64,000 bases of DNA from an uncultured Eubacteriales bacterium (GTDB lineage Bacteria > Bacillota > Clostridia > Lachnospirales > Bianqueaceae), in contig OMYN01000003.1 in the NCBI GenBank assembly GCA_900315265.1, forward strand, positions 79,019 to 143,018, in the 5' to 3' direction. Positions 1 to 10,387 of this stretch are shown piece by piece (position 1 is the first letter of the stretch; each line of letters begins with the position of its first letter). The notes under the pieces were generated by a model that was not told the DNA's origin, did not search any database, and worked only from the letters and a program-made list of their open reading frames with translations. The translations under genes and the position numbers were made by a program.

Positions 1-957
1 CTCCCCTCTGGAAAGGGCCGGTTTCAGAATATTGGAGGCATCCATACTGCCTTCTGCCGAACCGGTCCCGACCAAAGTATGGATCTCATCCATAAAAAGA
101 ATGATGCGGCTGTCGGCCTTGACTTCTTCCATGCAGCGTTTGAGACGTTCCTCAAACTCGCCCCGGTACTTGGTGCCGGCGACCATGGCCGCCATATCCA
201 AAGACAGGATGCGTTTGTCCTTCAACAGGTCCGGGACCTGGCCGAAATAGATACGCTGGGCCAGGCCTTCCACGATGGCGGTCTTGCCTACGCCTGCCTC
301 TCCCAAAAGGACCGGATTGTTCTTGGTCCGGCGGCAGAGGATCTCCATCATACGTTCGATCTGACTTTCACGGCCAATGACCGGGTCCATCCTGCGGATA
401 TATTCCTCCGAAGTCATGTCTTTGGCAAAGCGCTCCAGGACCGGACGCTTTTCTTCGGGGCTTTCATCATCCATCATAGGAGGCACTCCGGCCCGCATAT
501 AACGGGGATCTTTGCGCTGTGGCTGAGGGATGCCCAGTTCATGCTGGATCCTCATAAACATATCCGGCAGGTTTCCCCCCAGCATGGCGATAAAACGGCA
601 GGCCATACTGGTAGGAACACTGAGGATGCCGACCAGGATATGGTCGGTACCCGTCATGCCAGCGTCCATCAGTTTTGCGGTCTCATCCGCATGGTCAAGG
701 ACTTCTTCCGTCTGAGGAGCCAGGACCAGCTTTTCCTTTTTATGATTTTCTTCGGATGACGAAATATCCAGGTTACGGATAATGGCATCTATATCTTCCG
801 CTTTGATATGGCAGCTTGCCAGGAAGTCAGACGCATACGTATCCTTCTGGCAGGCCAAAGCATAGAGAAGATGCCCGGTGCCTATATAGCCGTGTCCCAG
901 GCTTCGGGCATATTTTCCCGCCTCTTTTAAAGCCTGCTGCGCGCGTTTTGTCAGCAT
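1..957 (-). CDS. clpC: ClpC-type AAA+ unfoldase, N-terminal part (runs off left edge)
   Basis: This is the first 319 codons of a class I Clp ATPase that continues beyond base 1. The reverse strand reads from ATG at 957 with AAGGAGA just upstream. Residues 1-150 are a double Clp N-domain (it begins [17 protein letters not shown] and includes GTGHLLYAL). A linker follows, then the first AAA+ domain with Walker A GEAGVGKT and Walker [10 protein letters not shown]. In this family the N-domain binds substrates or adaptors such as MecA or McsB, and the ring feeds unfolded protein to ClpP. It starts 15 bp after the uvrA stop, so it is probably the last gene of a uvrB-uvrA-clpC transcript. No ctsR, mcsA or mcsB gene lies upstream, unlike the Bacillus clpC operon. 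ClpC is preferred over ClpB because of the short linker, but the C-terminal half is not visible. Confidence 0.85.
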   Translation of the reverse strand, partial: MLTKRAQQALKEAGKYARSLGHGYIGTGHLLYALACQKDTYASDFLASCHIKAEDIDAIIRNLDISSSEENHKKEKLVLAPQTEEVLDHADETAKLMDAGMTGTDHILVGILSVPTSMACRFIAMLGGNLPDMFMRIQHELGIPQPQRKDPRYMRAGVPPMMDDESPEEKRPVLERFAKDMTSEEYIRRMDPVIGRESQIERMMEILCRRTKNNPVLLGEAGVGKTAIVEGLAQRIYFGQVPDLLKDKRILSLDMAAMVAGTKYRGEFEERLKRCMEEVKADSRIILFMDEIHTLVGTGSAEGSMDASNILKPALSRGE

Positions 958-972
958 AGATCTCCTTTCTCC

Positions 973-3804
973 TTACGGTTTGGCTAAAATTTTCTTCAAA
1001 AACTGCCCGGTATAAGATCCCGGGGCCTTGGCTACCTCTTCGGGGGTACCGGTGGCAATGACTCTGCCGCCTCCGTCTCCTCCCTCAGGGCCCATATCGA
1101 TGATATAATCGGCTGTTTTGATCACATCCAGGTTATGCTCGATGACCAGCATGGAATTTCCGTTCTCTACTAATTTCTGCAGGACTTCGATCAGTTTATG
1201 TACGTCTTCGAAATGAAGACCGGTCGTAGGCTCGTCCAGGATATAAAAGGTCCTGCCCGTCGCCCGCTTGGACAGCTCCGCCGCCAGCTTGATCCGCTGC
1301 GCCTCGCCTCCCGAGAGTTCAGTCGAAGGCTGGCCGAGCTTGACATAGGAAAGCCCTACATCATAAAGGGTCTGGATCTTGTCGCGGATCCTGGGCACGT
1401 TCTCAAAAAAGTGTAACGCCTCTTCCACCGTCATGTCCAGAACATCCGAGATCGACTTCCCTTTATATTTGACCTCCAGCGTTTCGCGATTGTAGCGTTT
1501 TCCGTGGCAGACCTCGCAGGGTACATAGACATCGGGCAGAAAGTTCATCTCGATCTTGATGATACCGTCGCCGCTGCAGGCTTCACACCGGCCGCCCTTG
1601 ACGTTGAAGCTGAACCTTCCTTTGGTAAAGCCTCTCATCTTTGCGTCCTGGGTCGACGCGAACAGATCCCGGATCAGGTCGAAGACGCCGGTATAGGTCG
1701 CGGGATTGGACCGGGGAGTCCGGCCAATAGGCGACTGGTCGATCACGATGACTTTATCCAGATTTTCAAGGCCGGTAATACTGTCGTAATGGCCCGGTTT
1801 TACACGGGCATGGTTTAGATCTCGGGCAAGGATCTTGTACAGGATCTGGTTGACGAATGTACTTTTTCCCGAACCGGATACACCGGTCACGCAGGTAAAG
1901 ACGCCCAGGGGGATATCAAAATCGGTGCCCTTCAGATTGTTCATACGGGCTCCTTTCAGGTGCAGCCAGCGGTCGCTCAGGGGGCGTCTCTCTTTAGGGA
2001 CCTCGATCTTCCGCCGGCCTGCCAGGTAATCACCGGTAATGCTTTCGGGGCAGGCTTCAATGTCTTCTACCGATCCCTGGGCAACCAAGCGGCCTCCGTG
2101 GATACCGGCCTTGGGGCCGATGTCCACCAGATAGTCCGCCTCCCTCATGGTCTCTTCATCGTGCTCGACTACGATCAGCGTATTGCCCAGGTCTCTTAAA
2201 TGTTTCAAGGTGGCCAGCAATTTGGCATTGTCCCTTTGGTGAAGGCCGATACTGGGTTCGTCCAGGATATACAAAACGCCTACCAGGCCGGAACCGATCT
2301 GGGTAGCCAGCCGGATCCGCTGGGATTCACCGCCGGACAAGGTACCCGCCGCTCTGGACAAAGTCAGATAATCCAGTCCCACGTCATACAAAAACTGCAG
2401 ACGGGCTTTGATCTCTTTCAAAAGCTGCTGTCCGATCAGCATCTGGCGGTCTGTCAGCGTAAGGTTATTGAAAAACTCCAAGGCATCTTTGATGGACAGG
2501 TCTGTCAGCTGGGCAATGTTGAGTCCGCCGACCGTTACCGCCAGGGCGTCCGGTTTCAGGCGGGCCCCGTGGCAGGTAGGACAGGGAGTATGGGTCATAA
2601 AGGTTTCATAGTCCGCTCTCCATGACTCAGGAGTCTCGTTATAACGGCGGCGCAAGGTCGGGATGAGCCCCTCATAATTCATATCATAATCTCTGGCCCC
2701 GTAGCGGCCTTCATAAGAAATATGAAAGGTCTGGTCATCGCCTCCGTACATGATCATATTCCGGACCGATTCCGGAAGGTCCTTATAGGGGGTATCCAGG
2801 GAAAAATGATGGGCCTTGGCCAGCTGCCGGAAGACTTTTCCCGAATAGCTGTCCTTATTGGAGATCGAACCGTAGCCTGGAGCAGTAATAGCCCCCTGGT
2901 TCAGGGACAGGTCCTTGTTGGGGATCAGAAGATCCGGATCGAATTCCGACTTTACCCCCAGGCCCAGGCAGTCCGGGCAGGCTCCGAAGGGATTATTGAA
3001 AGAAAAGCTCCGGGGCTGAGGCTCCTGGACGCTGATGCCGCAGTCGGGGCAGGAAAAATTCTCACTGAAGGTTTCGACCTTGCCGTCGCCTTTGTCAACG
3101 AACAAAAGTCCGTCCGTAAGCTTGAGCACCGTTTCAATGGAATCGTTCAGACGTTTTTCAATACCGGGTTTTACGATCAGACGATCCACCACGATCTCGA
3201 TGGTGTGCTTGATGTTTTTATCCAGCTCGATTTTTTCGTCCAGGCTGTACATGTTTCCGTCGATGACGGCCCTGACGAAGCCGGACCGTTTGGCCTTCTC
3301 CAGCAGTTTTTCATGACGTCCCTTGCGTCCCTGCACGACCGGAGCCAGCAGCTGGATACGGGACCCCTGGGGATAAGCCATGATACGGTCGACCATCTGG
3401 TCTACGGTCTGCTTTTCGATCACACGTCCGCATTTAGGGCAGTGAACGATGCCCACGCGGGCGTATAAAAGGCGCAGATAATCGTAGATCTCTGTGACGG
3501 TCCCCACCGTCGAGCGCGGGTTCTTGCTGGTCGTTTTCTGATCGATGGCAATAGCCGGAGACAAACCTTCGATGCTCTCGACATTTGGTTTGTCCATCTG
3601 ACCCAGAAACATACGGGCATAGGAAGACAGCGATTCCATGTACCGTCTCTGCCCCTCCGCAAAAATGGTATCAAACGCCAGGGACGACTTGCCAGACCCC
3701 GACAGGCCCGTAAATACGATCAGCTTGTCCCTGGGGATGGTCAGGTTCAGGTTTTTCAGGTTATGTTCATTCGCACCTTTGATGCGGATCACGTTGGAAG
3801 CCAT
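973..3804 (-). CDS. uvrA: UvrABC system protein A
   Basis: UvrA is the damage-recognition ATPase of nucleotide excision repair. It dimerises and loads UvrB on lesions. The 943-residue length is normal. The first ABC module has Walker [10 protein letters not shown] near residue 33 and the characteristic run [15 protein letters not shown]. Zinc modules are visible as CPKC near residue 120, a CPDC pair near 253-280, and CEAC with CEVC near 735-762. The second Walker A is GVSGSGKST near residue 640. Both ABC signature motifs LSGGE are present, each followed by an ILDEP Walker B. The start at 3804 has AGGAGG at good distance. It lies 21 bp downstream of uvrB and 15 bp upstream of clpC, so the three are probably co-transcribed. 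No SOS box of the GAAC-N4-GTTC type was seen in the short gap before it. Confidence 0.98.
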   Translation of the reverse strand: MASNVIRIKGANEHNLKNLNLTIPRDKLIVFTGLSGSGKSSLAFDTIFAEGQRRYMESLSSYARMFLGQMDKPNVESIEGLSPAIAIDQKTTSKNPRSTVGTVTEIYDYLRLLYARVGIVHCPKCGRVIEKQTVDQMVDRIMAYPQGSRIQLLAPVVQGRKGRHEKLLEKAKRSGFVRAVIDGNMYSLDEKIELDKNIKHTIEIVVDRLIVKPGIEKRLNDSIETVLKLTDGLLFVDKGDGKVETFSENFSCPDCGISVQEPQPRSFSFNNPFGACPDCLGLGVKSEFDPDLLIPNKDLSLNQGAITAPGYGSISNKDSYSGKVFRQLAKAHHFSLDTPYKDLPESVRNMIMYGGDDQTFHISYEGRYGARDYDMNYEGLIPTLRRRYNETPESWRADYETFMTHTPCPTCHGARLKPDALAVTVGGLNIAQLTDLSIKDALEFFNNLTLTDRQMLIGQQLLKEIKARLQFLYDVGLDYLTLSRAAGTLSGGESQRIRLATQIGSGLVGVLYILDEPSIGLHQRDNAKLLATLKHLRDLGNTLIVVEHDEETMREADYLVDIGPKAGIHGGRLVAQGSVEDIEACPESITGDYLAGRRKIEVPKERRPLSDRWLHLKGARMNNLKGTDFDIPLGVFTCVTGVSGSGKSTFVNQILYKILARDLNHARVKPGHYDSITGLENLDKVIVIDQSPIGRTPRSNPATYTGVFDLIRDLFASTQDAKMRGFTKGRFSFNVKGGRCEACSGDGIIKIEMNFLPDVYVPCEVCHGKRYNRETLEVKYKGKSISDVLDMTVEEALHFFENVPRIRDKIQTLYDVGLSYVKLGQPSTELSGGEAQRIKLAAELSKRATGRTFYILDEPTTGLHFEDVHKLIEVLQKLVENGNSMLVIEHNLDVIKTADYIIDMGPEGGDGGGRVIATGTPEEVAKAPGSYTGQFLKKILAKP

Positions 3805-3825
3805 AGATCCTCCTTCGATATGACC

Positions 3826-5838
3826 TTACTGGCCGTCTTTGATTTCCTGAACGGTCAGCTGCAGCTGCTGGATCTGATCGCGCAGAAGGGCGGCTTCTTC
3901 GAAATGGAGCTCCTCCGCTTCTTTGTACATTTGTTTCCGCAGCTGGTCGATCTTCTTTTCCAGTTCTTTAATGCTCATGGATTCCGGATCCAGAGCCATA
4001 TTCTGGGCTTTGGATGCGGTCTCCTGAGTCGGGATGGTGGCGCTGATGACATCGTGCACCTTCTTGACGATGCTTCTGGGGACGATGCCGTGCTCCTCAT
4101 TATATTGGGTCTGGATCCTGCGGCGGCGCTCGGTCTCATCGATGGCGCGTCTCATAGAATCCGTCATGGTATCTGCGTATAAAATAACATGGCCGTTGAC
4201 ATTGCGGGCGGCGCGGCCAATGGTCTGGATCAGGGCCGTCTCGGACCTGAGGAAACCTTCCTTATCCGCATCCAGGATCGCGATCAGCGATACTTCCGGT
4301 ATATCCAGTCCCTCTCGAAGCAGGTTGATGCCGACCAGTACATCGTAAACATCGGTACGAAGATCCTTGACGATCTGCAGCCGCTCCAGGGTCTTGATGT
4401 CCGAGTGCAGGTAATTGACCTTGATGCCCGCATCCTGCAGATACTTGGTAAGGTCCTCCGCCATCTTTTTGGTCAATGTCGTTACCAGGACCTTTTCATG
4501 ATTGGCTGTCGTCTTTCGGATCTCCCCGATCAGGTCATCGATCTGTCCGCTGATAGGATGGACCTCGACCTTGGGATCGATCAGTCCGGTCGGACGGATC
4601 ACCTGCTCGGCCATCAGCTGCTGGTGTTCCTTTTCATAAGGTCCGGGAGTCGCCGATACAAAAAGCACCTGATGGATCTTGGACTCAAACTCTTCAAAAT
4701 TAAGAGGCCGGTTGTCCTTGGCGGAAGGCAGGCGGAAACCGTACTGGATCAGGATATCTTTGCGGTTCTGGTCGCCGTGGTACATGGCCCTTACCTGAGG
4801 GATGGTCATATGGGACTCATCGATCATCATCAGAAAATCTTTGGGGAAGTAGTCCAGAAGGGTCATGGACGGGGTCCCGGCCGCCCGTCCCTCCATGTGG
4901 CGGGAATAGTTCTCGATACCGCTGCAGAAACCGGTCTCTCTCATCATTTCGATATCGAAATGAGTCCGCTGGGACAGGCGCTGGGCTTCCAGGATCTTAC
5001 CCTCTGCCTGCAGCTGCCTCAGGCGGTCTTCCAGCTCTTCTTCGATGCTGACCAGGGCCTTTTTCATCTTTTCCGGGGCCGTCACGTAATGGCTGGCCGG
5101 AAAGAGCCAGATATGTTCCCGCTGGCCTATGATCTCGCCGGTCATGACATTGATCTCGACGATACGGTCGATCTCATCCCCGAAAAATTCGATGCGGAAG
5201 GCGTTGGTCTCTTCCGCAATGGGCATGATCTCAAGGGTATCGCCCCTCAGGCGGAAATTGCCCCTCTCCAGTACCATATCGTTGCGGGTATACTGCATAT
5301 CGATCAGACGCCGGCAGACATCCTGAGGATCCCGGATCTGGCCCGGACGAAGGGAAAGGCTCATGCCCTGATATTCGCTGGGATCACCCAGGCCGTAGAT
5401 ACAGCTAACGGACGCGACAATGATCACATCTTTACGCTCGAATAAGGCAGCGGTCGCCGAATGGCGCAGTTTATCGATCTCGTCGTTGATGGCGCTGTCC
5501 TTTTCGATATAGGTGTCGGACTGAGGCACATAGGCTTCCGGCTGATAATAGTCGTAATAGGACACGAAATACTCAACGCTGTTGTTGGGGAAAAACTCCT
5601 TGAACTCGTTGTAAAGCTGGGCAGCCAAAGTCTTATTGTGAGCCAGCACCAGAGTCGGTTTCTGGATCTGCTCGATGATCTTGGCCATGGTAAAGGTCTT
5701 GCCGGAACCCGTAACACCCAGCAGGGTCTGAAAACGGTTTCCTTTTTTGAAGCCTTCCGTCAGCTTTCTGATCGCTTCAGGCTGATCGCCGGTAGGCTGA
5801 AAAGGCGATACTACCTTGAATTTACGATCCTCCTGCAT
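3826..5838 (-). CDS. uvrB: UvrABC system protein B
   Basis: UvrB is the helicase-like damage-verification subunit that receives DNA from UvrA and recruits UvrC. The start is placed at 5838 ([10 protein letters not shown]) because AGGAGG lies 4 bases before that ATG; an earlier in-frame start at 5907 would run through the terminator of the preceding gene. The resulting 670 residues match the family. Walker A GVTGSGKT is at 41-48. The beta-hairpin region rich in tyrosine ([12 protein letters not shown]) is near 93-105, Walker B MMIDESH near 337, and helicase motif [11 protein letters not shown] in the second half. A C-terminal UVR domain ([17 protein letters not shown] and following) would bind UvrC. 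It is followed by uvrA in the same direction. Confidence 0.98.
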   Translation of the reverse strand: MQEDRKFKVVSPFQPTGDQPEAIRKLTEGFKKGNRFQTLLGVTGSGKTFTMAKIIEQIQKPTLVLAHNKTLAAQLYNEFKEFFPNNSVEYFVSYYDYYQPEAYVPQSDTYIEKDSAINDEIDKLRHSATAALFERKDVIIVASVSCIYGLGDPSEYQGMSLSLRPGQIRDPQDVCRRLIDMQYTRNDMVLERGNFRLRGDTLEIMPIAEETNAFRIEFFGDEIDRIVEINVMTGEIIGQREHIWLFPASHYVTAPEKMKKALVSIEEELEDRLRQLQAEGKILEAQRLSQRTHFDIEMMRETGFCSGIENYSRHMEGRAAGTPSMTLLDYFPKDFLMMIDESHMTIPQVRAMYHGDQNRKDILIQYGFRLPSAKDNRPLNFEEFESKIHQVLFVSATPGPYEKEHQQLMAEQVIRPTGLIDPKVEVHPISGQIDDLIGEIRKTTANHEKVLVTTLTKKMAEDLTKYLQDAGIKVNYLHSDIKTLERLQIVKDLRTDVYDVLVGINLLREGLDIPEVSLIAILDADKEGFLRSETALIQTIGRAARNVNGHVILYADTMTDSMRRAIDETERRRRIQTQYNEEHGIVPRSIVKKVHDVISATIPTQETASKAQNMALDPESMSIKELEKKIDQLRKQMYKEAEELHFEEAALLRDQIQQLQLTVQEIKDGQ

Positions 5839-5851
5839 ATATCCTCCTGAT

Positions 5852-5900
5852 AAAAAAAGCAGAATTACGGTTCCGGCCTGGGCCTTCCCGCTTTTCTGCT
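5852..5900 (-). terminator. Rho-independent terminator after the CNNM gene
   Basis: On the minus strand the arms AGCAGAA (5894-5900) and TTCTGCT (5859-5865) enclose a GC-rich loop that can itself fold, followed by seven T (5852-5858). It lies just after the CNNM-protein stop and just before the uvrB ribosome-binding site, so it separates the two transcripts or attenuates read-through. Confidence 0.75.
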
Positions 5901-5907
5901 GTTTCAT

Positions 5908-7194
5908 TTATGATTCTTTTTCCGGGTCTTTTTGCTTTTCTTCTCCGGTCTCTTTAAGGATCCGTTTGGCCGTTACCTCCAGCACCGTTTTTCTGTTTGC
6001 TTTGGTAACCAGGAAATCAACGTCCTGATAGATGTAATGCTCTCCGCTGACCGGGATGTGTTCCATCTCTTCCATAAGAAAGCCGCTCAGGGTCGTCGAT
6101 TCGAATTCATCCGGATCGGTACTCAGACCCAAGGCTTCGAACACGTCATCCAGCTCGGCCGTACCCGTCATTTTCCAGCGGTTTTCACCGACTTTCTGGA
6201 TGGTAACCTCCACCTCGTCGTGCTCATCATAGATCTCACCGACCAGCTCTTCCAGGATGTCTTCCATGGTCACCAGGCCTTCGATACCGCCGCTTTCATC
6301 CAGGACCAGGGCCATATGAGCCTTGCTGCGCTGGAATTTCTTCAAAAGGTCGGATATCTTCATGCTCTTGGGCACATATAAAACATCTTTTAAGAGGCTC
6401 AGGTACTCTTTGCCCCCTTTGATGTAGTTGGCCATAAAGTCTTTTTCGTACAGGATGCCGATGATATTGTCGATCGTCTCATGGTAGACAGGGATGCGGG
6501 AAAATCCATTATTGAAGAACAGATCCCTTACCTCGTCCATGGGGGTAGTATCCTCGATAGCCGTCATGTTGACGCGGCGGGTCAGGACCTCATCGACATC
6601 GACATCATTGAACTCGATCGCGGAGCGGATCAGGTCGCTTTCATCCTCTTCCAGTCCGCCTCCCTCTTCGGCCTCCTCTACCATGGTCATCAGTTCATCT
6701 TCGGCAGCATTCTCAACTGTTCCCTTCTTCCTGCCCAGCCGTTTGGCAAAAGCAGAAACCGGTCTAAAAAGCAGGGACAGAGGCTTTAAAATGATCTCAA
6801 TGACACGAAAAGACGGGGCCGCATTCATGACGAACCGCTCCGGCTGCTGATTGGCAAGGCTTTTAGGAAGGATCTCGCCGAAGATCAAAACGACGACCGT
6901 CATCACAATGGTGGCTATCGTCGTACCGTAAGCAGGAGACAGGTTGGTGAACATAGTGGTAGCGATCGCCGTTGCCAGGATATTGACAAGGTTATTGCCG
7001 ATCAGAAGAGTCGATATGACATCATCCATCTTCTCCTGCAGCTTGAGTACAAGAGAAGCCCGCTTGTTCCCGTTGCCCGACATATTCTTCAGACGGATAT
7101 GGTTGCTTGACAGAAAGGAAGCCTCCGTGCCTGAAAAATATGCTGAACACAAAACCAGTACTACTAATGTGATGATTTGCCCGGACAGGCTCAT
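5908..7194 (-). CDS. CNNM/CBS-domain membrane protein (hemolysin C/CorC family)
   Basis: This 428-residue protein has the architecture of CNNM-family ion transporters, often annotated as hemolysin or magnesium/cobalt efflux protein. The N-terminal CNNM domain (about 1-190) starts with a hydrophobic helix followed by AYFSGTEASFLSSN, a family hallmark, and has further membrane helices. A pair of CBS domains (about 210-330) follows; in this family they bind adenine nucleotides and magnesium. The CorC_HlyC domain (about 345-420) ends the protein. Members move or sense Mg2+ at the cell membrane, but the substrate cannot be told from sequence. Its ribosome-binding site GGGGGAGG lies inside the end of the 49-codon gene upstream, 3 bp apart, so the two are translationally linked. 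It ends at a terminator. Confidence 0.9.
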   Translation of the reverse strand: MSLSGQIITLVVLVLCSAYFSGTEASFLSSNHIRLKNMSGNGNKRASLVLKLQEKMDDVISTLLIGNNLVNILATAIATTMFTNLSPAYGTTIATIVMTVVVLIFGEILPKSLANQQPERFVMNAAPSFRVIEIILKPLSLLFRPVSAFAKRLGRKKGTVENAAEDELMTMVEEAEEGGGLEEDESDLIRSAIEFNDVDVDEVLTRRVNMTAIEDTTPMDEVRDLFFNNGFSRIPVYHETIDNIIGILYEKDFMANYIKGGKEYLSLLKDVLYVPKSMKISDLLKKFQRSKAHMALVLDESGGIEGLVTMEDILEELVGEIYDEHDEVEVTIQKVGENRWKMTGTAELDDVFEALGLSTDPDEFESTTLSGFLMEEMEHIPVSGEHYIYQDVDFLVTKANRKTVLEVTAKRILKETGEEKQKDPEKES

Positions 7195-7197
7195 GGC

Positions 7198-7347
7198 TTA
7201 TTTTTCCTCCCCCTTGTCAGATGGTTTGGAAAAGTCCGACCATACTTCAAAAAAGCACGATCGGCCAGCCTCATCCTGACCTGCAGCAGCCGGCTTTGAT
7301 GCCGGCTTAGTAGACTTGGGCTTTGATTCGGGCAGAACAACGTCCAT
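7198..7347 (-). CDS. Small unknown protein (49 aa) upstream of the CNNM gene
   Basis: A 49-codon reading frame starts at ATG 7347 behind a textbook AGGAGG and ends with TAA at 7198-7200. The product begins MDVVLPESKPKS and carries a lysine-proline-serine stretch with imperfect repeats (SKPKSTKPASKPA). The C-terminal half has SCFFEVWSDFSKP. It has no transmembrane segment and no recognised domain. It is the first gene after a strong promoter (7392-7420) and sits 3 bp before the CNNM gene, whose ribosome-binding site is inside its last codons. It could be a real small protein acting with the transporter, or mainly a leader that couples translation. Coding is supported by ribosome-binding site, promoter and tight spacing, not by homology. 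Confidence 0.6.
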   Translation of the reverse strand: MDVVLPESKPKSTKPASKPAAAGQDEAGRSCFFEVWSDFSKPSDKGEEK

Positions 7348-7391
7348 AAATATTCCTCCTAATTGTTGTTGAAAATATGAATTTAGAGTTT

Positions 7392-7420
7392 ATTATACAA
7401 TTTTCCCTTTCTCTTGTAAA
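7392..7420 (-). promoter_or_regulatory. Sigma-A-type promoter for the small ORF-CNNM pair
   Basis: On the minus strand TTTACA (7415-7420), a 17-base spacer, then TATAAT (7392-7397). It begins directly after the recA terminator and lies about 45 bp before the small ORF start. Confidence 0.75.
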
Positions 7421-7463
7421 GTAAAACAGACAGGCTGCCTTATGCAGGATCTGTCTGTTTACC
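7421..7463 (-). terminator. Terminator after recA
   Basis: The minus strand can pair GTAAACAGACAG with CTGTCTGTTTTAC around a loop that itself contains a CCTGC/GGCAG-like helix. The T-run after the stem is short. It lies 24 bp past the recA stop, and the next promoter starts immediately after it. Confidence 0.6.
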
Positions 7464-7486
7464 GCTTCTTATTTGATTTTGTCCGG

Positions 7487-8551
7487 TCAGTTCAATTCCT
7501 CCTGAGCATCGATGTCCATGTCCGCTTCGCCTTCGCTGAGCTCTTCTCCCGTGTCGGGGGCCAGACCGTATTTGGCGCGGACCTTGTTTTCGATCTCCGT
7601 CATAAGCTGAGGATTATCGTTCAGATACTGTTTGGCGTTCTCACGTCCCTGTCCCAGGCGCTGGTCATTATAGTTATACCAGGCACCGCTCTTGATAACG
7701 ATATCTTCTTTGGCGGCCAGGTCCAATATATCGCCTGCCTTGGAAATACCGGTACCGTACATGATATCGAACTCCGCCTCTCTGAAGGGAGGCGCTACCT
7801 TATTTTTGACGACCTTGACGCGGACATGGTTGCCTATGAACATGCCGTTCTGCTTAAGACTTTCGGTGCGTCTTACGTCCAGGCGGACCGAAGAATAGAA
7901 CTTCAGCGCGCGGCCGCCGGTCGTGGTCTCCGGATTGCCGAACATAACGCCGATTTTTTCACGCAGCTGGTTGATAAAGATGATGATGCATTTGGTTTTG
8001 CTGACAGCACCGGTCAGTTTCCGAAGAGCCTGGCTCATCAGACGGGCCTGCTGTCCGACATGGGAATCCCCCATCTCACCGTCGATCTCAGCCTTGGGTA
8101 CCAGAGCGGCAACCGAGTCGACAACCACGACATCCATGGCGCCGGAACGGACCATAGTCTCCGCGATCTCCAGGGCCTGCTCGCCGTTATCCGGCTGTGA
8201 GATATACAGATTATCGATATCAACGCCCAGGTTTTTGGCATATTTGGGGTCAAGGGCATGCTCGGCGTCAATAAAACCGGCGATCCCTCCGCGCTTCTGG
8301 GCTTCGGCGATCATATGAAGGGCCAGGGTCGTTTTACCGGAAGATTCGGGGCCGTAGATCTCAACGATACGGCCTCTGGGGATACCTCCTACGCCCAGCG
8401 CAATATCCAGGCTCAAAGAGCCTGTGGGAATGGATTCGACATCCAGATTGGCTGCGGAGTCGCCCAGTTTCATGACAGCGCCCTGACCGAAATCCTTCTG
8501 GATCTTGCCGATGGCCGCATCCAAAGCCTTTTGTCTTTCATCTGTCTGCAT
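7487..8551 (-). CDS. recA: Recombinase RecA
   Basis: RecA forms filaments on single-stranded DNA, catalyses strand exchange and stimulates LexA self-cleavage. The start at 8551 ([18 protein letters not shown]) is preferred because AGGAGG lies 7 bases upstream and it gives a 354-residue protein of normal length. A longer frame back to 8725 would overlap cinA. Walker A GPESSGKT is at 67-74, Walker [12 protein letters not shown] near 140, the L2 loop region [27 protein letters not shown] starts near 195 (shown only in part), and an acidic C-terminal tail is present. It is 38 bp downstream of cinA, a conserved pairing. An inverted repeat lies in that gap. No recX follows; a terminator does. Confidence 0.98.
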   Translation of the reverse strand: MQTDERQKALDAAIGKIQKDFGQGAVMKLGDSAANLDVESIPTGSLSLDIALGVGGIPRGRIVEIYGPESSGKTTLALHMIAEAQKRGGIAGFIDAEHALDPKYAKNLGVDIDNLYISQPDNGEQALEIAETMVRSGAMDVVVVDSVAALVPKAEIDGEMGDSHVGQQARLMSQALRKLTGAVSKTKCIIIFINQLREKIGVMFGNPETTTGGRALKFYSSVRLDVRRTESLKQNGMFIGNHVRVKVVKNKVAPPFREAEFDIMYGTGISKAGDILDLAAKEDIVIKSGAWYNYNDQRLGQGRENAKQYLNDNPQLMTEIENKVRAKYGLAPDTGEELSEGEADMDIDAQEELN

Positions 8552-8569
8552 GTTGATAACCTCCTGAAA

Positions 8570-8585
8570 ATTGGTATGTACCAAT
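8570..8585. repeat. Inverted repeat between cinA and recA (candidate operator)
   Basis: ATTGGTA-TG-TACCAAT, two exact 7-base arms around a 2-base centre, just upstream of the recA ribosome-binding site and just after the cinA stop. It does not match the Bacillus-type LexA box (GAAC-N4-GTTC). It could be a DNA operator or a small hairpin in the transcript. Confidence 0.4.
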
Positions 8586-8589
8586 CCTC

Positions 8590-9837
8590 TTATTTTTCTT
8601 CCAGGATAGCCAGGCGGAGCAGGTTGAGAGCCTGGACCGCGGCAAGCTGCCGGTTGGAATTGCGCCGGCGGCTGAAATGTACCGTTTTTGCACTTACCTT
8701 GCCATTTACATAAAGGCCGATGCACACGGTCCCGACCGGCTTTTCCCTGCTGCCTCCTGTCGGCCCTGCGATACCGGTCGTTGAGACCGCTGTTTCCGTA
8801 TGAAAAGCCTTAGCAGCTCCTTCAGCCATTTCACGTGCCGTCTGCTCGCTGACCGCACCGTATGCGTCCAGCGTTTCCTTCCGGACATTCAGATGCTCCA
8901 TTTTAGCCTCGTTGGAATATGTGACCAGAGCCCCTTCCAGCACCGCCGAAGCACCGGGGAAGCTGACGATCCGCCCGCTGACCCAGCCACCTGTACAGGA
9001 CTCGGCAGTGGCGATCTTCCAACCACGCTTTTCAAGCAGGTTGACGACTGTCCCTTCCAAAGTATCTTCATCCGCTCCGAACACGTAATTTCCGAACATG
9101 GACCGTATCTGATCTTCCACCGGCCTGATCATAGTCCGGGCTTCCTGCTCTGTCGCCGCCTTTGCCGTGATGCGGAGATCGACGATCCCTTCTTTTGCAT
9201 AGGGAGCCAGGGTCGGATTCTTCATGGCCAGCATCTGATCGTGAAGTTTATCTTCTACGCTTGACTCACCGATCCCGCAGATATGAAGGGTCCTGGAGAC
9301 CATGACCTGTCCGCTGAATGACTTTAAGTAAGGAATTACCTGCTCATCAAACATGGGAACGATCTCGGACGGAGGTCCCGGCAGCATGATCAGGATGCGC
9401 TGATCTTTATCCAGAATAAAGCCGGGAGCCGTTCCGTTGTCATTATAAAGGGGAATGCAGCCCTGGGGAAGCATAGCCTGTTTCCAATTGTTTTCCGTAA
9501 TGGTGCGGCGGGTACGATTCATATAGGCCTCGATATGGGCCCGCGCTTTTTCGTTCATTTCCAGGGGAAGGCCGAAAAATTCTGCTCCGGTCTCCTTGGA
9601 TAAGTCATCCTCGGTAGGCCCGAGGCCTCCTGAGGTGATGACGACATTGGCGTGCTGATAGGCTTCCTGCAAAGCCTCTTTCAGCCGCTGGGGATTATCC
9701 CCTACCACCTGCTGGTGATAGGTGTTGACCCCGATCGAAGCCAGTCCTCTGGCCATATGGGAGGCATTGGTATTAACGATATCTCCCAGCAGGATCTCGG
9801 TACCGATGGCAATGATCTCACAAGTCAGCTGTCTCAC
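8590..9837 (-). CDS. cinA: Competence/damage-inducible protein CinA
   Basis: CinA-family proteins combine a molybdopterin-binding-like COG1058 domain (here about residues 1-170, beginning [20 protein letters not shown]) with a C-terminal CinA domain (about 255-413, with [12 protein letters not shown] and [11 protein letters not shown]). Family members have NMN deamidase and/or ADP-ribose pyrophosphatase activity, so a role in recycling pyridine nucleotide by-products is likely. In several Gram-positives cinA is co-transcribed with recA. The start is a GTG at 9837, 1 bp after the pgsA stop, with only a weak GAAGAG ribosome-binding site, which suggests translational coupling. The length of 415 residues fits a full two-domain protein. 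Confidence 0.93.
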   Translation of the reverse strand: MRQLTCEIIAIGTEILLGDIVNTNASHMARGLASIGVNTYHQQVVGDNPQRLKEALQEAYQHANVVITSGGLGPTEDDLSKETGAEFFGLPLEMNEKARAHIEAYMNRTRRTITENNWKQAMLPQGCIPLYNDNGTAPGFILDKDQRILIMLPGPPSEIVPMFDEQVIPYLKSFSGQVMVSRTLHICGIGESSVEDKLHDQMLAMKNPTLAPYAKEGIVDLRITAKAATEQEARTMIRPVEDQIRSMFGNYVFGADEDTLEGTVVNLLEKRGWKIATAESCTGGWVSGRIVSFPGASAVLEGALVTYSNEAKMEHLNVRKETLDAYGAVSEQTAREMAEGAAKAFHTETAVSTTGIAGPTGGSREKPVGTVCIGLYVNGKVSAKTVHFSRRRNSNRQLAAVQALNLLRLAILEEK

Positions 9838-9838
9838 G

Positions 9839-10387
9839 TTACTCTTCTTTCAGGACATTGGCATTCCGCGCGATATAGTCGACCACCGAAATGATCGACA
9901 GGGCGGTGGAAATATATACCAGGACCATTGCGAAAACATACCACCCGGATGCGGTGATGGGGATCAAAAGAGCAATGACGGCAAACATCTGAACTGCCGT
10001 CTTGACCTTTCCCCACGGGCCCGCAGCGATCACGACGCCTTTATCAGCTGCTACCAGGCGGAAGCCGCTGATGACGAACTCACGCCCGATAATGATAACA
10101 ACGACCCAGGCCGGTACCAGTCCTTTGCCGACGAAACAGATCAGGGCCGAATCCACCAGCAGTTTATCCGCCAGAGGATCCATGAACTTGCCGAAGTCGG
10201 TGATCATATGGCGGCTCCGGGCGATACGGCCGTCGACAAAATCTGTAAGTGACGCCACACAGAAGATGACCAGGGCCACCCAGTTTTTCGCCGGAAAGGG
10301 AATAAAGGGGACCAGATAAACAAAAACGAAAACCGGGACCAGGATCATTCTGAAAACTGTAAGTTTATTGGGAAGATTCAATTTCAT
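9839..10387 (-). CDS. pgsA: CDP-diacylglycerol-glycerol-3-phosphate 3-phosphatidyltransferase
   Basis: PgsA makes phosphatidylglycerol phosphate from CDP-diacylglycerol and glycerol-3-phosphate at the membrane, the committed step to phosphatidylglycerol and cardiolipin. The 182-residue protein has the CDP-alcohol phosphotransferase signature DG-x2-AR-x8-G-x3-D-x3-D (DGRIAR, then GKFMDPLAD, around residues 53-75). It has about four to five hydrophobic helices. The ATG at 10387 overlaps the rimO stop (ATGA), and it is followed after 1 bp by cinA. The order rimO-pgsA-cinA-recA is common in Clostridia. Confidence 0.95.
   Translation of the reverse strand: MKLNLPNKLTVFRMILVPVFVFVYLVPFIPFPAKNWVALVIFCVASLTDFVDGRIARSRHMITDFGKFMDPLADKLLVDSALICFVGKGLVPAWVVVIIIGREFVISGFRLVAADKGVVIAAGPWGKVKTAVQMFAVIALLIPITASGWYVFAMVLVYISTALSIISVVDYIARNANVLKEE

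Noticed and set aside
79..759. Plus-strand frame of 226 codons near the left edge
   Set aside because: The minus strand here encodes a clear ClpC N-terminal region with Walker motifs; the plus frame is its shadow.
4189..5445. Plus-strand frame of 418 codons opposite uvrB
   Set aside because: Antisense shadow of uvrB without start signal or family resemblance.
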